NCBI GenBank assembly: GCA_013203905.1
Contig: JABMPC010000010.1
Span: 1 to 60,539 of the forward strand
Reading direction: 5' to 3'
DNA: 60,539 bases
Origin: Chlorobium sp.
GTDB taxonomy: Bacteria > Bacteroidota > Chlorobiia > Chlorobiales > Chlorobiaceae
Position numbers and translations under genes: made by a program. The notes beneath the pieces are model-generated. The model was given only the letters and a program-made list of their open reading frames with translations. It ran no database searches and was not told the DNA's origin. Positions 17,079 to 27,321 of the stretch are shown here, one piece after another. Numbering within the stretch: position 1 is the first letter of the stretch; each line of letters opens with the position of its first letter.

Positions 17079-17741
17079 TCAGGGTTGATTGTGAAGACAG
17101 ACCGTCACAAACTCCGGGGCAAACTCTTCAAGGTCCCGCTCAATAATGCCGATCTGTTGCGAAAAATAGTTATACGCCATAACAGCAGGAATAGCCGCCG
17201 CAAGACCCGCCGCAGTGGCAACAAGGGCCTCGGAAATGCCGGGAGCTACAACCGCAAGAGATGCCGACTGCACCAGTCCGATGTTCTGGAACGCACTCAT
17301 GATTCCCCAGACTGTCCCGAAAAGTCCAATGAAAGGAGCGGTATTTCCCACAGTTGCCAGAAACGGCACCAGAGAAGAGAGTCGTTTCTCCTCAAGATTC
17401 GCCTCTCTTTTCACCGCACGGGCAATTCGCAACCGGTCATCAATAGGGCCGGGAGCAGCGGCAACCGCTCTGTTTTCAATATAGGCCGCACGAAAAACCT
17501 TGGGGAGAGAACCGTTTCTGAACTTCTCGCTCTCACTAAAAATCCGATCAGCACTGCCCGACTCGAAGAAAAAATCAAGAAACTCCTTTGATTCCTTCAT
17601 CGAACGGTGCACAGAACCATACTTGTAGAGAATGATTGCCCATGACAATACCGAAAAAAGCAGAAGCACAACAAGAACAAAAAGGACAACTGGACCTGCC
17701 TGGAACAGCATGTCGATAATCCCGATTTGAGAGTCAGACAT
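17079..17741 (-). CDS. tolQ: TolQ/ExbB proton channel protein
   Basis: 220 residues from the ATG at 17741; a TTG 9 nt upstream is the only longer option. Three membrane helices are visible: about 15-37 ([21 protein letters not shown]), about 125-150 ([22 protein letters not shown]) and about 165-185 ([23 protein letters not shown]). The family signature [16 protein letters not shown] is intact. First gene of the seven-gene tol-pal cluster, 28 nt before which ends the upstream kinase gene, so the cluster may share its transcript. Confidence 0.93.
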   Translation of the reverse strand: MSDSQIGIIDMLFQAGPVVLFVLVVLLLFSVLSWAIILYKYGSVHRSMKESKEFLDFFFESGSADRIFSESEKFRNGSLPKVFRAAYIENRAVAAAPGPIDDRLRIARAVKREANLEEKRLSSLVPFLATVGNTAPFIGLFGTVWGIMSAFQNIGLVQSASLAVVAPGISEALVATAAGLAAAIPAVMAYNYFSQQIGIIERDLEEFAPEFVTVCLHNQP

Positions 17742-17769
17742 AGGAATCAAGAATAGTTTAATGATGTGC

Positions 17770-19350
17770 TCAAAAGAGCTGATAATTGCTTATGACAAAA
17801 TATGCAAGCATTGATCCTGAAAGGGCACAAAGAGTATTGACAAGGTCATTGTTCACAAGAGCGTAACCCTTCAGAAGCCTGTTTTCAACCCGGGAGCCGT
17901 CCGGTGCTGTACTGTGGGTTCTCTCTGTCACCTTTTCCCGGATGGGATCATAATACTGTGCCTGGAGTGTTGCCCCGAAAAAGCTGTCGACAAGACTGGC
18001 AAGAAGACCGGAAAACCCTATGAGCAGAAGCGACTCCAGCACTCCAAACTGGTGGATCCAGGGAACACCAACGGCAAGTGCGCTTGAGCAGATGAACAGG
18101 GAACCGATGAATGCACCTGAAGTGCCGGGCACTGAAACACCCCCTGAAGTACCAACCGGCACGGGCTTGAGGGTTGTAACAAGCCATGCTTTCGGGTTTG
18201 GCCACATAGTCCCTATCTCCGTCGCCCAGGTGTCGGCCTGAACGGCCGCGAGCGTACCAAGGTATGCAAAGAAAATTGCAGGACTTCCATTGAGCGAGTA
18301 AATGATCATCAGAATCCAGGCAATACCGCCATTTGCATAGACCTGCCCCGCATCTCTCTGGGAACCCTTCTCAAAAACCAGATCGAATTTTGCTTTCCGT
18401 TTGCCTCCAAGCTTTGAAAGAACTGATGAGAGCAGATAGAAGGTCAGAAGCGGAACCGTCCAAGCTATGCCGCCAATTCCGAAAATGGTGGTTCCGAGCA
18501 AAAATGTGGCGGCCGCACCGCTGTTGTTGAGAAATTTAACCTTCAGGGAAAAAACAGCAAGAAGAAAAGCAAAAAGACCTCCGAGAAGGAAATTTTCAAG
18601 CTGAACAGTATGGTTGACCTCAAGCAGATAGAGGATGTAGGCAACTGAAACAGGAATGAAAAAATTGTCGAGCCCGTGCGAAAGGAGAGCCTCTACCACC
18701 GTAGCAACAAGGGCAATCAGCAGGGAGAGCAAGAGCAGCATTGTCAAACCCTCACCAGCAAGTCCTCCGGTAAAATCATCACGGAAAAAGAGGAGCGAGG
18801 TTGCGACAAGAAAAAATGAAACGGAAAACATGGTCAAAGAGCCCTCAACTGTTTTCCTGTTGCGCGTCAGCGATTCAATGCGGCGACGGCCGTATGCCCC
18901 GCCCACAAGCGCAGCCAGCGAGTCGCCCACAGCCATGACAAGAAGGGCAGTCTGCAGAATCCATGGATGCGAATACCAGAACAGGAGTACGCCAAGTGTA
19001 TAGACAAGCGGAAAGAGCACGGAGCCGAAACTAGGAACAGCAGGCGCACTCTCCTCACCCTCAACCGGACGGGAGAGAAGGGAACGGAACCACCCCATCA
19101 TGAGGTTAAGCGTGTTCAGAAAGAGGAACATGACCCCCAGCATCAGCGGGAAGTAGTTCTCCTTGAAAAGGTAGGGAACAAAAAACAGGACAACCCCGAC
19201 AGAAAGATGAAGCACCTTGCGTGCAACAAGAGAGGGAAGATGAAATTTTCGGGTCAGCAGTTCAGCAAGAACAACAATGGCCATGATGAGTCCGAACATA
19301 AGGAGATAAGCCGGAGCCTCCTGTGTTGAGGGCACTTGCACATGCATCAT
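17770..19350 (-). CDS. Fused phytol kinase (VTE5-like) and phytyl-phosphate kinase (VTE6/DUF92-like)
   Basis: 526-residue polytopic membrane protein made of two domains. The N-terminal half (about 15-215) is a phytol/dolichol-kinase-like CTP-dependent enzyme with the family motif [13 protein letters not shown], then GR and RKTVEGS. The C-terminal half (about 255-526) is DUF92, the family of plant VTE6, with [35 protein letters not shown] and NNDLVN. Together they would convert phytol or a related isoprenoid alcohol to the diphosphate, salvaging side chains freed from bacteriochlorophyll for quinone or pigment esterification (inference). The start at 19350 is preferred to 19374 because AAAGGA precedes it. 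It lies just upstream of tolQ. Confidence 0.85.
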   Translation of the reverse strand: MMHVQVPSTQEAPAYLLMFGLIMAIVVLAELLTRKFHLPSLVARKVLHLSVGVVLFFVPYLFKENYFPLMLGVMFLFLNTLNLMMGWFRSLLSRPVEGEESAPAVPSFGSVLFPLVYTLGVLLFWYSHPWILQTALLVMAVGDSLAALVGGAYGRRRIESLTRNRKTVEGSLTMFSVSFFLVATSLLFFRDDFTGGLAGEGLTMLLLLSLLIALVATVVEALLSHGLDNFFIPVSVAYILYLLEVNHTVQLENFLLGGLFAFLLAVFSLKVKFLNNSGAAATFLLGTTIFGIGGIAWTVPLLTFYLLSSVLSKLGGKRKAKFDLVFEKGSQRDAGQVYANGGIAWILMIIYSLNGSPAIFFAYLGTLAAVQADTWATEIGTMWPNPKAWLVTTLKPVPVGTSGGVSVPGTSGAFIGSLFICSSALAVGVPWIHQFGVLESLLLIGFSGLLASLVDSFFGATLQAQYYDPIREKVTERTHSTAPDGSRVENRLLKGYALVNNDLVNTLCALSGSMLAYFVISNYQLF

Positions 19351-19521
19351 ACAGCATCCTTTTTTTGCAGACATTTTCTAATAAAACAAGTCAATAAAAG
19401 TACTCAAAAAACAGATTGCACCAAAAACAGCATCGGGCGCTTTTACAATGGTTTCCGACAGGCTTTTGGCAATGAGGCCCACGCCCCTGAAGGATTCGGG
19501 AATATTTGTATTAATGCATGG

Positions 19522-19550
19522 GGTGATGTAACTTACATACCGTTTTTTAT
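19522..19550 (+). promoter_or_regulatory. Palindrome and U-run in the leader region of the branched-chain operon
   Basis: ATGTAACTTACAT (19526-19538) is a perfect palindrome within a longer imperfect one (GGTG...TACC), followed by GTTTTTTATTT. It could be an operator for the ilv-leu operon or a weak terminator. The rest of 19351-19682 (about 330 bp) shows no convincing gene, riboswitch, or leader peptide rich in Ile, Leu or Val. Confidence 0.35.
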
Positions 19551-19682
19551 TTCATTAGTCCGCCATGCGCAACTCTCGTGTTACCATTCATGCATTGATA
19601 TGCCCGATTCTCTCCACCCCAGGCTGGCTACGGACGAATACCTCCACCTCTTCCACATTTCAACACTGGCACCAATCAGGCA

Positions 19683-21380
19683 ATGAGATCCGACACGATA
19701 AAAACAGGCTTTGAAAAAGCCCCCCACCGCAGCCTCCTGAAAGCGACGGGCACCATAAAAGAGAAGGGTGATTATAGAAAACCCTTCATCGGCATATGCA
19801 ATTCCTTCAACGAACTCATTCCGGGACATGCCCACCTGCAGGAGCTCGGCAGAATAGCTAAGGAGGAAGTCAGAAAAGCGGGAGGAGTTCCCTTTGAATT
19901 CAATACCATCGGTGTCTGTGACGGCATTGCCATGGGCCATATCGGCATGCGCTACTCCCTTGCCAGCCGCGAACTGATTGCCGACAGCGTTGAAACCGTT
20001 GCCGAGGCCCACCGTCTTGACGGGCTTGTCTGCATACCAAACTGCGACAAAATCACCCCCGGCATGATGATGGCTGCTCTGCGCATCAATATTCCTGTCA
20101 TCTTCGTCTCCGGCGGCCCAATGAAAGCAGGATGCACCCCGTCGGGAAAAACAGTTGATCTCATCTCCGTCTTTGAAGCGGTCGGCCAGCACAGCACCGG
20201 AGAGATCAGCGAAGAGGAACTTGAGAGCATTGAAGAGAATGCATGCCCCGGATGCGGGTCATGCTCTGGAATGTTCACAGCCAACTCCATGAACTGCCTT
20301 TCAGAAGCACTTGGCTTCGCCCTGCCCGGAAACGGAACAATCCTTGCCGTCGATCCGCGCCGAAATGAACTGGTACGGGAAGCTTCGCGCCAGATAATCA
20401 CTCTCGTTGAAAACAATGTGCGCCCGCGCGACATCCTTTCACGAGAAGCGCTGTTGAACGCCTTTGCGCTTGACTTCGCCATGGGGGGAAGCACCAATAC
20501 CATCCTCCACACTCTGGCCATAGCAAATGAGGCTGAACTTGATTTTGACTTTTCGGAACTCAATGCGCTTTCAGCCCGGACTCCCTATATCTGTAAAGTC
20601 AGCCCGGCAACAATGGCTGTGCATATCGAGGATGTTGACCGTGCAGGAGGCATTTCAGCCATTCTCCATGAACTTTCCAAAATTGAGGGGCTGCTTGATC
20701 TCTCCGTTCCAACCGTCACCGGCCACACCCTTGGAGAAAACATAGCCGGTGCAGAAGTCAAAGACCGCTCCGTCATCCGCAGCGTCGAAGAGCCCTACTC
20801 CGCCACCGGAGGACTTGCAGTCCTTTACGGCAATCTGGCCCCGCAGGGTTCAGTCATCAAAACCGGCGCCGTCAGCGCACCCATGATGCAGCACACCGGC
20901 CCGGCTAAAGTATACGACTGTCAGGACGATGCGATAAAAGGCATTATGGACGGAGAGGTGCAATCCGGCGATGTAGTCGTCATCCGTTACGAAGGCCCGA
21001 AAGGAGGCCCGGGCATGCCCGAAATGCTCTCCCCCACCAGCGTCATTATGGGCCGCGGGCTCGGGGATTCAGTCGCCCTCATTACCGACGGAAGGTTTTC
21101 GGGAGGCTCGAGAGGGGCCTGCATCGGCCACATATCACCTGAAGCCGCTGAAAAAGGACCCATTGCCGCATTGCAGAACGGCGACAGCATAGCTATAGAC
21201 ATTCCCGGCAGAACCATTTCGGTGGACTTGACAGATGAGGTTATCGCCAGTCGGCTGGCATCACTGCCGGATTTTCAGCCGAAAATCAAAAAGGGCTATC
21301 TTGCCCGATACGCTCAGATGGTCACATCGGCAAGCACCGGCGCCATACTGAAAACTCCAGTTTCCTGTGAACCCAAATAA
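19683..21380 (+). CDS. ilvD: Dihydroxy-acid dehydratase IlvD
   Basis: Fe-S enzyme that dehydrates 2,3-dihydroxyisovalerate and 2,3-dihydroxy-3-methylvalerate to the keto acids of valine and isoleucine. The 565-residue length is normal. Cluster ligands are visible in [11 protein letters not shown] (about residue 119) and [18 protein letters not shown] (about residues 190-207), as are the [11 protein letters not shown]-terminal motif and [15 protein letters not shown] near the C-terminus. First gene of a nine-gene operon; ilvB starts 13 nt after its stop. Confidence 0.97.
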   Translation: MRSDTIKTGFEKAPHRSLLKATGTIKEKGDYRKPFIGICNSFNELIPGHAHLQELGRIAKEEVRKAGGVPFEFNTIGVCDGIAMGHIGMRYSLASRELIADSVETVAEAHRLDGLVCIPNCDKITPGMMMAALRINIPVIFVSGGPMKAGCTPSGKTVDLISVFEAVGQHSTGEISEEELESIEENACPGCGSCSGMFTANSMNCLSEALGFALPGNGTILAVDPRRNELVREASRQIITLVENNVRPRDILSREALLNAFALDFAMGGSTNTILHTLAIANEAELDFDFSELNALSARTPYICKVSPATMAVHIEDVDRAGGISAILHELSKIEGLLDLSVPTVTGHTLGENIAGAEVKDRSVIRSVEEPYSATGGLAVLYGNLAPQGSVIKTGAVSAPMMQHTGPAKVYDCQDDAIKGIMDGEVQSGDVVVIRYEGPKGGPGMPEMLSPTSVIMGRGLGDSVALITDGRFSGGSRGACIGHISPEAAEKGPIAALQNGDSIAIDIPGRTISVDLTDEVIASRLASLPDFQPKIKKGYLARYAQMVTSASTGAILKTPVSCEPK

Positions 21381-21393
21381 AACAACCCAACAG

Positions 21394-23115
21394 ATGCATA
21401 CGACAGCCCAAAAGCTGAATGGTTCTGAAATATTCTTTGAATGCCTCCGGCGCGAAAAAGTCGACACCATTTTCGGCTACCCCGGTGGGGCACTCCTGAA
21501 AGTTTACGAAACACTCTACGATGTCACCGACATCAAGCATATTCTTGTCCGCCATGAACAGGGCGCAACCCATATGGCAGAAGGGTACGCCCGCGCCACA
21601 GGCAAACCCGGCGTGGTTCTGGTCACTTCAGGCCCGGGAGCGACCAACACGGTCACCGGAATCACCAATGCCTATATGGACTCCTCTCCAATGGTTGTCT
21701 TTACCGGTCAGGTACCCAGCAGCCTGATAGGCAACGACGCTTTTCAGGAGGCGGACATTGTCGGCATCACCCGGCCCATCACCAAACACAATTTTCTGGT
21801 CAAGGATGTCCGTGACCTTGCAACAACCATACGGAAGGCATTTTTCCTTGCAACCAATGGAAGACCCGGCCCCGTTCTGGTTGACATGCCAAAAGACATC
21901 CTCAACGCCGAGTGCGATTTCATCTGGCCCGACAGCGTCGATATCAGGGGCTTCAAACCCACCATTACCTGCCATGCCAACCAGATAGAGAAGGCTGCCA
22001 AAAAAATTGCAGCAGCAAAACGCCCCCTGCTTTACATTGGCGGTGGAGTCATCAGCTCCAATGCCTCAAAAGAACTGACCCTGCTGGCCAAAGCGCTGAA
22101 CATTCCCGTCACCATGACCCTGCAGGGACTTGGCGCGTTTCCGGCAAGCGAGCCTCTCAACATGGGCATGCTCGGAATGCACGGCACATACTGGGCCAAC
22201 CAGGCGGTCAACAAATGCGACCTCCTCATTGCCGTTGGTGCCCGGTTTGACGACCGCGTTACCGGCAAAGTGGAAACCTTCGCCCCGCAGGCATATAAAA
22301 TCCACAACGACATAGACCCGACCAATGTCGACAAGAACATCAAGGTTGACCTGCCCGTTGTCGGCGACTCTAAAGATTTCCTTGCCCAGCTCATTAAAGC
22401 TCTGCCGGAAAAATCGGAAAACCACGACAGCTGGCTTGCCGAAATTGACTCCTGGCGAAAACAGTGCCCCCTCACCTTCACCGTTGAAGATGACTCACTG
22501 AAAACAGAGTTCGTCATCAGCAGGGTATCAGAAGAAACAGAGGGCAACGCCGTTGTTGTCACCGATGTTGGCCAGCACCAGATGTGGACCTCGCAGTACT
22601 ACCACTTCAACAACCCCCGCTCCATCATCACCAGCGGTGGCCTTGGAACCATGGGCTACGGCCTTCCGGCAGCAATAGGAGCCGCATTCGGCGTCCAGGA
22701 CCGCCCGGTTGTGCTTTTCTGCGGAGACGGCGGGTTCATGATGAACATTCAGGAGATTGTCACCGCTGTCCATTACAAGGTGCCAATCAAGATTTTCCTC
22801 CTCAACAACAGTTTCCTCGGCATGGTTCGCCAGTGGCAGGAGCTGTTCCATCAGGAAAAATACTCCTTCACCGACCTGGACGAAAGCAACCCGGACTTTT
22901 TGAAGGTTGTAGAGGCCTTCGGCTGCAAAGGCATGCGGGCGGAAAATCCTGCTCAGGCTGAGGCCGCAATCAAAGAGGCGCTTGCCTACAATGAAGGCCC
23001 CGTCTTCGTTGAGTTCCGCGTCATCAAAAAAGACATGGTATTCCCCATGGTTCCCGCCGGCGGCTCCATCTCCGACATGCTGCTCGAGCGGCTGAATCCG
23101 AAAACAATGGTTTAA
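21394..23115 (+). CDS. ilvB: Acetolactate synthase large subunit
   Basis: ThDP- and FAD-dependent condensation of pyruvate with pyruvate or 2-oxobutyrate, the first common step to valine, leucine and isoleucine. 573 residues from the ATG at 21394; a GTG at 21367 would overlap ilvD and add nine residues. The N-terminal ThDP domain includes the catalytic Glu region VRHEQGATHMAEGYAR; the FAD domain is in the middle; the C-terminal ThDP motif is GDGGFMMNIQEI...NNSFLGMVRQWQ. Followed 10 nt later by its regulatory subunit. Confidence 0.97.
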   Translation: MHTTAQKLNGSEIFFECLRREKVDTIFGYPGGALLKVYETLYDVTDIKHILVRHEQGATHMAEGYARATGKPGVVLVTSGPGATNTVTGITNAYMDSSPMVVFTGQVPSSLIGNDAFQEADIVGITRPITKHNFLVKDVRDLATTIRKAFFLATNGRPGPVLVDMPKDILNAECDFIWPDSVDIRGFKPTITCHANQIEKAAKKIAAAKRPLLYIGGGVISSNASKELTLLAKALNIPVTMTLQGLGAFPASEPLNMGMLGMHGTYWANQAVNKCDLLIAVGARFDDRVTGKVETFAPQAYKIHNDIDPTNVDKNIKVDLPVVGDSKDFLAQLIKALPEKSENHDSWLAEIDSWRKQCPLTFTVEDDSLKTEFVISRVSEETEGNAVVVTDVGQHQMWTSQYYHFNNPRSIITSGGLGTMGYGLPAAIGAAFGVQDRPVVLFCGDGGFMMNIQEIVTAVHYKVPIKIFLLNNSFLGMVRQWQELFHQEKYSFTDLDESNPDFLKVVEAFGCKGMRAENPAQAEAAIKEALAYNEGPVFVEFRVIKKDMVFPMVPAGGSISDMLLERLNPKTMV

Positions 23116-23125
23116 TCCAACACCA

Positions 23126-23602
23126 ATGAAACATCTCATATCAGTCCTCGTTGAAAACAAGTTCGGCACTCTTAACCGGGTTGCCTCAATGTTCAGCGCC
23201 CGTGGCTTCAACCTTCAGAGCATCTCCATTGGAGAAACCGAGGATCCGGAAATTTCGCGTATGACCATTGTCACCCGTGGCGACGACCAGATTGTCAGCC
23301 AGGTGCTCAAGCAGCTGAACCGGTTGATTGACACAATCAAGGTGACCGACCTCACGCATCAGCCGCATGTTGAGCGCGAGCTCTTGCTGATGACCCTGAA
23401 ACTCAGCAAAGCCACACAGCATGAGATTTTTGAGCTCATCAATGTTTTTAAAGGCAAAGTCGTGGATATAAAACAAAAATCCATTACTATTGAGGTCATT
23501 GGTTCCCCCGATAAAATCAATACCACCATTGATATTTTCAGGCCTTACGGCATCAGGGAGCTTGCCCGTTCAGGCGCTGTGGCCATACATCGGGGAGAAT
23601 AA
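23126..23602 (+). CDS. ilvN: Acetolactate synthase small (regulatory) subunit
   Basis: 158 residues. An N-terminal ACT domain (ISVLVENKFGTLNRVASMFSARGFN, about 4-28) that binds valine for feedback inhibition, and the C-terminal ALS_ss domain (RELLLMTLKLS ... VVDIKQKSITIEVIGSPDKI). The length and layout match the long IlvH/IlvN form. It activates the catalytic subunit encoded directly upstream. Confidence 0.96.
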   Translation: MKHLISVLVENKFGTLNRVASMFSARGFNLQSISIGETEDPEISRMTIVTRGDDQIVSQVLKQLNRLIDTIKVTDLTHQPHVERELLLMTLKLSKATQHEIFELINVFKGKVVDIKQKSITIEVIGSPDKINTTIDIFRPYGIRELARSGAVAIHRGE

Positions 23603-23647
23603 AATCCATTGTTCACTGTCAATCGTCAATCAAAATCTCTTATACAG

Positions 23648-24640
23648 ATGAATGTTTATTATGAGCAGGATGCCGATCTCGGGTATCTGCAGGGTAAAAA
23701 TATCGCAGTGCTCGGTTACGGCAGCCAGGGTCATGCCCATGCGCTGAACCTGAAAGAGAGCGGTCTGAATGTCCGCGTGGGACTTCGCGCCGACAGCTCT
23801 TCCTGCCAGAAAGCCCGTGAAGCCGGCCTGCAGGTCGACACCATAGCCGATGCTGTCAAATGGGCAGATGTCGTCATGGTCCTTCTCCCCGACCAGTACC
23901 AGAAAGCGATCTATGATTCTGAAATCGCCCCCAACATGGAGCCGGGCAACACGCTTGCATTTGCCCACGGGTTCAATATCCACTACAAACAGATTGTTCC
24001 GCCCGAAACAATCAATGTGATCATGATTGCTCCGAAAAGCCCGGGGCACCTGGTTCGCCGCACCTTTACCGAGGGCAACGGTGTACCCTGCCTCATAGCC
24101 ATTCATCATGATGCAACCGGAGAGGCGAAACAGCAGGCGCTTGCATGGGCAAAAGGCCTTGGCGGTGCAAAAGCCGGTGTTATTGAAACCACCATCAAGA
24201 ACGAAACCGAAACCGATCTGTTCGGTGAACAGGCTGTGCTTTGCGGCGGCTCTGCCGAGCTGATCAAGGCCGGGTTTGAAACCCTTGTTGAAGCCGGATA
24301 CCCTGAAGAGCTTGCCTACTTTGAGTGCATGCATGAGCTCAAACTTATTGTTGACCTTTTCTATGAAGGCGGCCTTTCCAGAATGAACTACTCGGTCAGC
24401 GACACAGCCGAATATGGCGGCATGACCCGTGGTCCGCGCCTCATTACTCCTGCAGTGAAGGCTGAAATGAAGAAAATCCTCGAAGAGGTTCAGGACGGAC
24501 GGTTCGCAAAAGAGTTCATTGACGAGTGCAACGGAGGATACAAGAACCTCAACAGGCTCCGTAAGGAAAACAGCAGCCACCCGATTGAGACTGTCGGCGC
24601 CAAACTGCGCAACATGATGAGCTGGCTGATTAAAAAATAA
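23648..24640 (+). CDS. ilvC: Ketol-acid reductoisomerase
   Basis: 330-residue class I enzyme that isomerises and reduces acetolactate and acetohydroxybutyrate with NAD(P)H and Mg. The Rossmann motif [17 protein letters not shown] lies at about residues 25-41, and the metal-binding helices with [14 protein letters not shown] and [15 protein letters not shown] follow. I use the ATG at 23648; an in-frame TTG at 23609 would add 13 residues without similarity to the family. Followed by leuB after 20 nt. Confidence 0.97.
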   Translation: MNVYYEQDADLGYLQGKNIAVLGYGSQGHAHALNLKESGLNVRVGLRADSSSCQKAREAGLQVDTIADAVKWADVVMVLLPDQYQKAIYDSEIAPNMEPGNTLAFAHGFNIHYKQIVPPETINVIMIAPKSPGHLVRRTFTEGNGVPCLIAIHHDATGEAKQQALAWAKGLGGAKAGVIETTIKNETETDLFGEQAVLCGGSAELIKAGFETLVEAGYPEELAYFECMHELKLIVDLFYEGGLSRMNYSVSDTAEYGGMTRGPRLITPAVKAEMKKILEEVQDGRFAKEFIDECNGGYKNLNRLRKENSSHPIETVGAKLRNMMSWLIKK

Positions 24641-24660
24641 ATTCCCGCGAGGGTCGGACT

Positions 24661-25722
24661 ATGTATAAGATTGTTTCTATTCCCGGTGACGGCATAGGCC
24701 CTGAAGTGGTGGCCGGTGCTGTTGATGTTCTCAGGCATCTGTCGAAAAAGCATGGATTTGAAATCGTAATTGAGGAACACCCGTTCGGCGGAGCCTCATA
24801 CGACCTCCACGGAAGCATGCTGACTGATGAAACCCTAACCGCATGCAAAGAGTGTGATGCAGTGCTGCTCGGCGCAGTAGGGGGCCCGAAATGGGAAAAC
24901 CTCCCTCATGAGCACAAGCCCGAAGCCGCCCTGCTGAAAATCCGCAGGGAACTGGGACTGTTTGCCAACCTCCGGCCCGCCAAGGTGTATGACGCACTTA
25001 TTGATGCATCGAGCCTGAAAGCCGATGTGGTAAGAGGAACCGACTTTATCGTCTTCAGGGAACTGACCGGCGGAATCTATTTCGGTGAGCCCCGCGGTTA
25101 CGACGAAGGGAAGGGATGGAACACCATGGTCTATGAAAAGTACGAGGTAGAGCGCATTGCCCGCCTTGCGTTTGAGGCCGCACAGAAACGGGGAAGCAAA
25201 AAAGTCATGTCCATCGACAAGGCCAATGTGCTTGAGGTATCGCAGTTCTGGCGCAATGAAGTGCACCGCGTGCACCGCGACTTCGGTGATATTGAACTCG
25301 GTGACATGTATGTGGACAACGCAGCAATGCAGATAGTGCGCAACCCGAAGCAGTTTGATGTGATTGTTACAGGAAACCTTTTCGGTGACATCCTCAGCGA
25401 CATAGCAGGAATGATAACAGGAAGTCTCGGTATGCTCCCTTCGGCCAGTATCGGCAGGATTCATGCAATGTATGAACCCATTCATGGCAGCGCCCCTGAT
25501 ATTGCAGGGAAAAACATAGCCAACCCGATAGCAACCATTGCCTCCGTAGCAATGATGTTTGAGCACAGTTTCTGCATGCCTGAAATGGCCACCCAGATAC
25601 ACGAAGCTATTGAGGCCGCACTCGCCCAGGGAATGAGAACTGCAGACATTGCCGCTCCGGGTGAGAAAACAGTCTCAACCACAGAAATGACAGCAGCAAT
25701 CATCAGGCACCTTGGGGCCTGA
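24661..25722 (+). CDS. leuB: 3-isopropylmalate dehydrogenase
   Basis: 353 residues. NAD-dependent oxidative decarboxylation in leucine synthesis, and probably also of 3-methylmalate in the citramalate route. Family signatures are PGDGIGPEVV (about 8-17), LGAVGGPKW, RELTGGIYFGEPRG, the catalytic Lys in SIDKANVL, and the metal/NAD site NLFGDILSDIAGMITGSLGM. GAGGG lies about 10 nt before the ATG. Second half of the ilv-leu operon begins here. Confidence 0.97.
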   Translation: MYKIVSIPGDGIGPEVVAGAVDVLRHLSKKHGFEIVIEEHPFGGASYDLHGSMLTDETLTACKECDAVLLGAVGGPKWENLPHEHKPEAALLKIRRELGLFANLRPAKVYDALIDASSLKADVVRGTDFIVFRELTGGIYFGEPRGYDEGKGWNTMVYEKYEVERIARLAFEAAQKRGSKKVMSIDKANVLEVSQFWRNEVHRVHRDFGDIELGDMYVDNAAMQIVRNPKQFDVIVTGNLFGDILSDIAGMITGSLGMLPSASIGRIHAMYEPIHGSAPDIAGKNIANPIATIASVAMMFEHSFCMPEMATQIHEAIEAALAQGMRTADIAAPGEKTVSTTEMTAAIIRHLGA

Positions 25723-25745
25723 GCAAACAGAGTTGGAAAGAAACG

Positions 25746-27314
25746 GTGAAAGAGAATATCCTGGTATTTGATACAACCCTCCGTGATGGTGAACAGTCAC
25801 CCGGTGCATCCCTTAATGTCCAGGAAAAGGTTGAAATTGCGCGACAGCTGGAGAAACTCGGTGTAGACATCATTGAAGCCGGCTTCCCCGCATCCTCACC
25901 TCTTCAGCTGGAAGCGGTACAGAGAATCAGCGATGAATCGGGTGCAGTTGTAGCCGCCCTGTCGAGAGCCGTTGAAAACGATATCAAGGCCTCATGGACG
26001 GCACTTCAGGGAGCAAAAAAACCACGCATCCATACCTTCATCAGCACCTCCGACATCCACATTGCAGGCAAATTCGCCGGCGACAGGTACGGCCGGACGC
26101 TTGAGGAAAAACGGCGGACAATTCTCAAAATGGCCGTTGATGCAGTGGCATTTGCAAAAACCTTTACCTCCGACATTGAGTTTTCCGCTGAAGATGCCGG
26201 CCGTACCGATCCCGCATACCTCGCTGAAATAACCGAAGCGGTCATTGCAGCCGGAGCCACAACGGTCAACATCCCCGACACAACCGGATATACCTGGCCC
26301 TCGGAGTTCGGGCGCAAAATTGCCGACCTCATCAGCCGCGTACCCAATTCCGCAAATGCCGTCATCAGTGTCCACTGCCACAACGACCTCGGCCTTGCGG
26401 TTGCAAACTCCCTCAGCGCCCTTGAAAACGGCGCCCGGCAGGTGGAGTGTTCAATCAATGGCATAGGAGAACGGGCAGGCAATGCTTCGCTTGAGGAGAT
26501 TGTAATGGCCCTGAAAGTACGCAGCGACCTGCACAATTTTCAAACTGGCATTGTCACTGAAGAGATCTACCGGACAAGCCGTATGGTATCGGGCTTTACT
26601 GGAATTATCGTCCAGCCCAACAAGGCAATTGTGGGTGAAAACGCCTTCTCGCATGAGTCCGGAATCCATCAGGACGGCATGCTGAAAAACCGACAGACTT
26701 ACGAGGTCATGACCCCCGAGTCGGTCGGTGTTCCAAAAACCAGTATTGTGCTCGGGCGCCATTCCGGAAAGCACGGTCTGAAAGCCCGCCTTGAAGCCCT
26801 TGGCTACAGCCTTGGCGACACGGAACTTGAATCGGTCTATCGCCGTTTCATGGAAATTGCTGACAAGAAAAAAGAGGTCTATGACGACGACCTCCGGGTA
26901 CTGATGGGCGATGAACTCGGAAAGCCTTCAACCACCTTCGTACTTGATTATCTTCATATTAACAGCGGGACCGCATCCATACCCACTGCCACCGTCCGCA
27001 TCCGGCACCGCGAGAAGGTCTTTGAAGAATCGGCAACGGGTGACGGTCCCATTGATGCCTGCTTCAGGGCTATTGAGAGAGCTCTGGGCATAGAGTCAAT
27101 GGTCTCAACTTACTCGGTCCGCTCGGCAACAGCCGGACGAGAAGCGCTCGGGGAGGCTCTTGTGAGAATCAGCGACGGAAGCGTCTCCTTCAACGGAAGA
27201 GGAATCTCCACAGACATCATAGAAGCAAGCGCACGGGCCTACATTCAGGCTCTGGGTCTTCGACTCGAACATTTTGAAAACAACACACCTGAAACAATCG
27301 ATCACGGGGTTTAA
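25746..27314 (+). CDS. leuA: 2-isopropylmalate synthase
   Basis: 522 residues, GTG start preceded by GGAAAG. Condenses acetyl-CoA with 2-oxoisovalerate, the committed leucine step. The TIM-barrel domain begins with DTTLRDGEQSPGASLN and includes the metal-binding HCHNDLGLAVANS (about 215-227). The C-terminal LeuA allosteric domain (about 390-522) supports leucine feedback control. A paralogous synthase (cimA) closes the same operon; the SPGASLN sequence after the catalytic Arg fits LeuA rather than citramalate synthase. Confidence 0.95.
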   Translation: MKENILVFDTTLRDGEQSPGASLNVQEKVEIARQLEKLGVDIIEAGFPASSPLQLEAVQRISDESGAVVAALSRAVENDIKASWTALQGAKKPRIHTFISTSDIHIAGKFAGDRYGRTLEEKRRTILKMAVDAVAFAKTFTSDIEFSAEDAGRTDPAYLAEITEAVIAAGATTVNIPDTTGYTWPSEFGRKIADLISRVPNSANAVISVHCHNDLGLAVANSLSALENGARQVECSINGIGERAGNASLEEIVMALKVRSDLHNFQTGIVTEEIYRTSRMVSGFTGIIVQPNKAIVGENAFSHESGIHQDGMLKNRQTYEVMTPESVGVPKTSIVLGRHSGKHGLKARLEALGYSLGDTELESVYRRFMEIADKKKEVYDDDLRVLMGDELGKPSTTFVLDYLHINSGTASIPTATVRIRHREKVFEESATGDGPIDACFRAIERALGIESMVSTYSVRSATAGREALGEALVRISDGSVSFNGRGISTDIIEASARAYIQALGLRLEHFENNTPETIDHGV

Positions 27315-27321
27315 CGACACT

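Noticed and set aside
19666-19681. Second sigma-54-like element (TGGCACCAATCAGGCA) before ilvD
   Set aside because: The -24 half matches but the -12 half is AGGCA and the site abuts the ilvD start codon, so no transcript starting there could include a ribosome-binding site.
19336-19686. 116-codon ORF upstream of ilvD, and a 49-codon ORF starting near 19564 as attenuation leader peptide
   Set aside because: Composition lacks any run of Ile, Leu or Val codons, there are no alternative hairpins typical of attenuation, and the first ORF overlaps the ilvD start and the kinase start without coding character.
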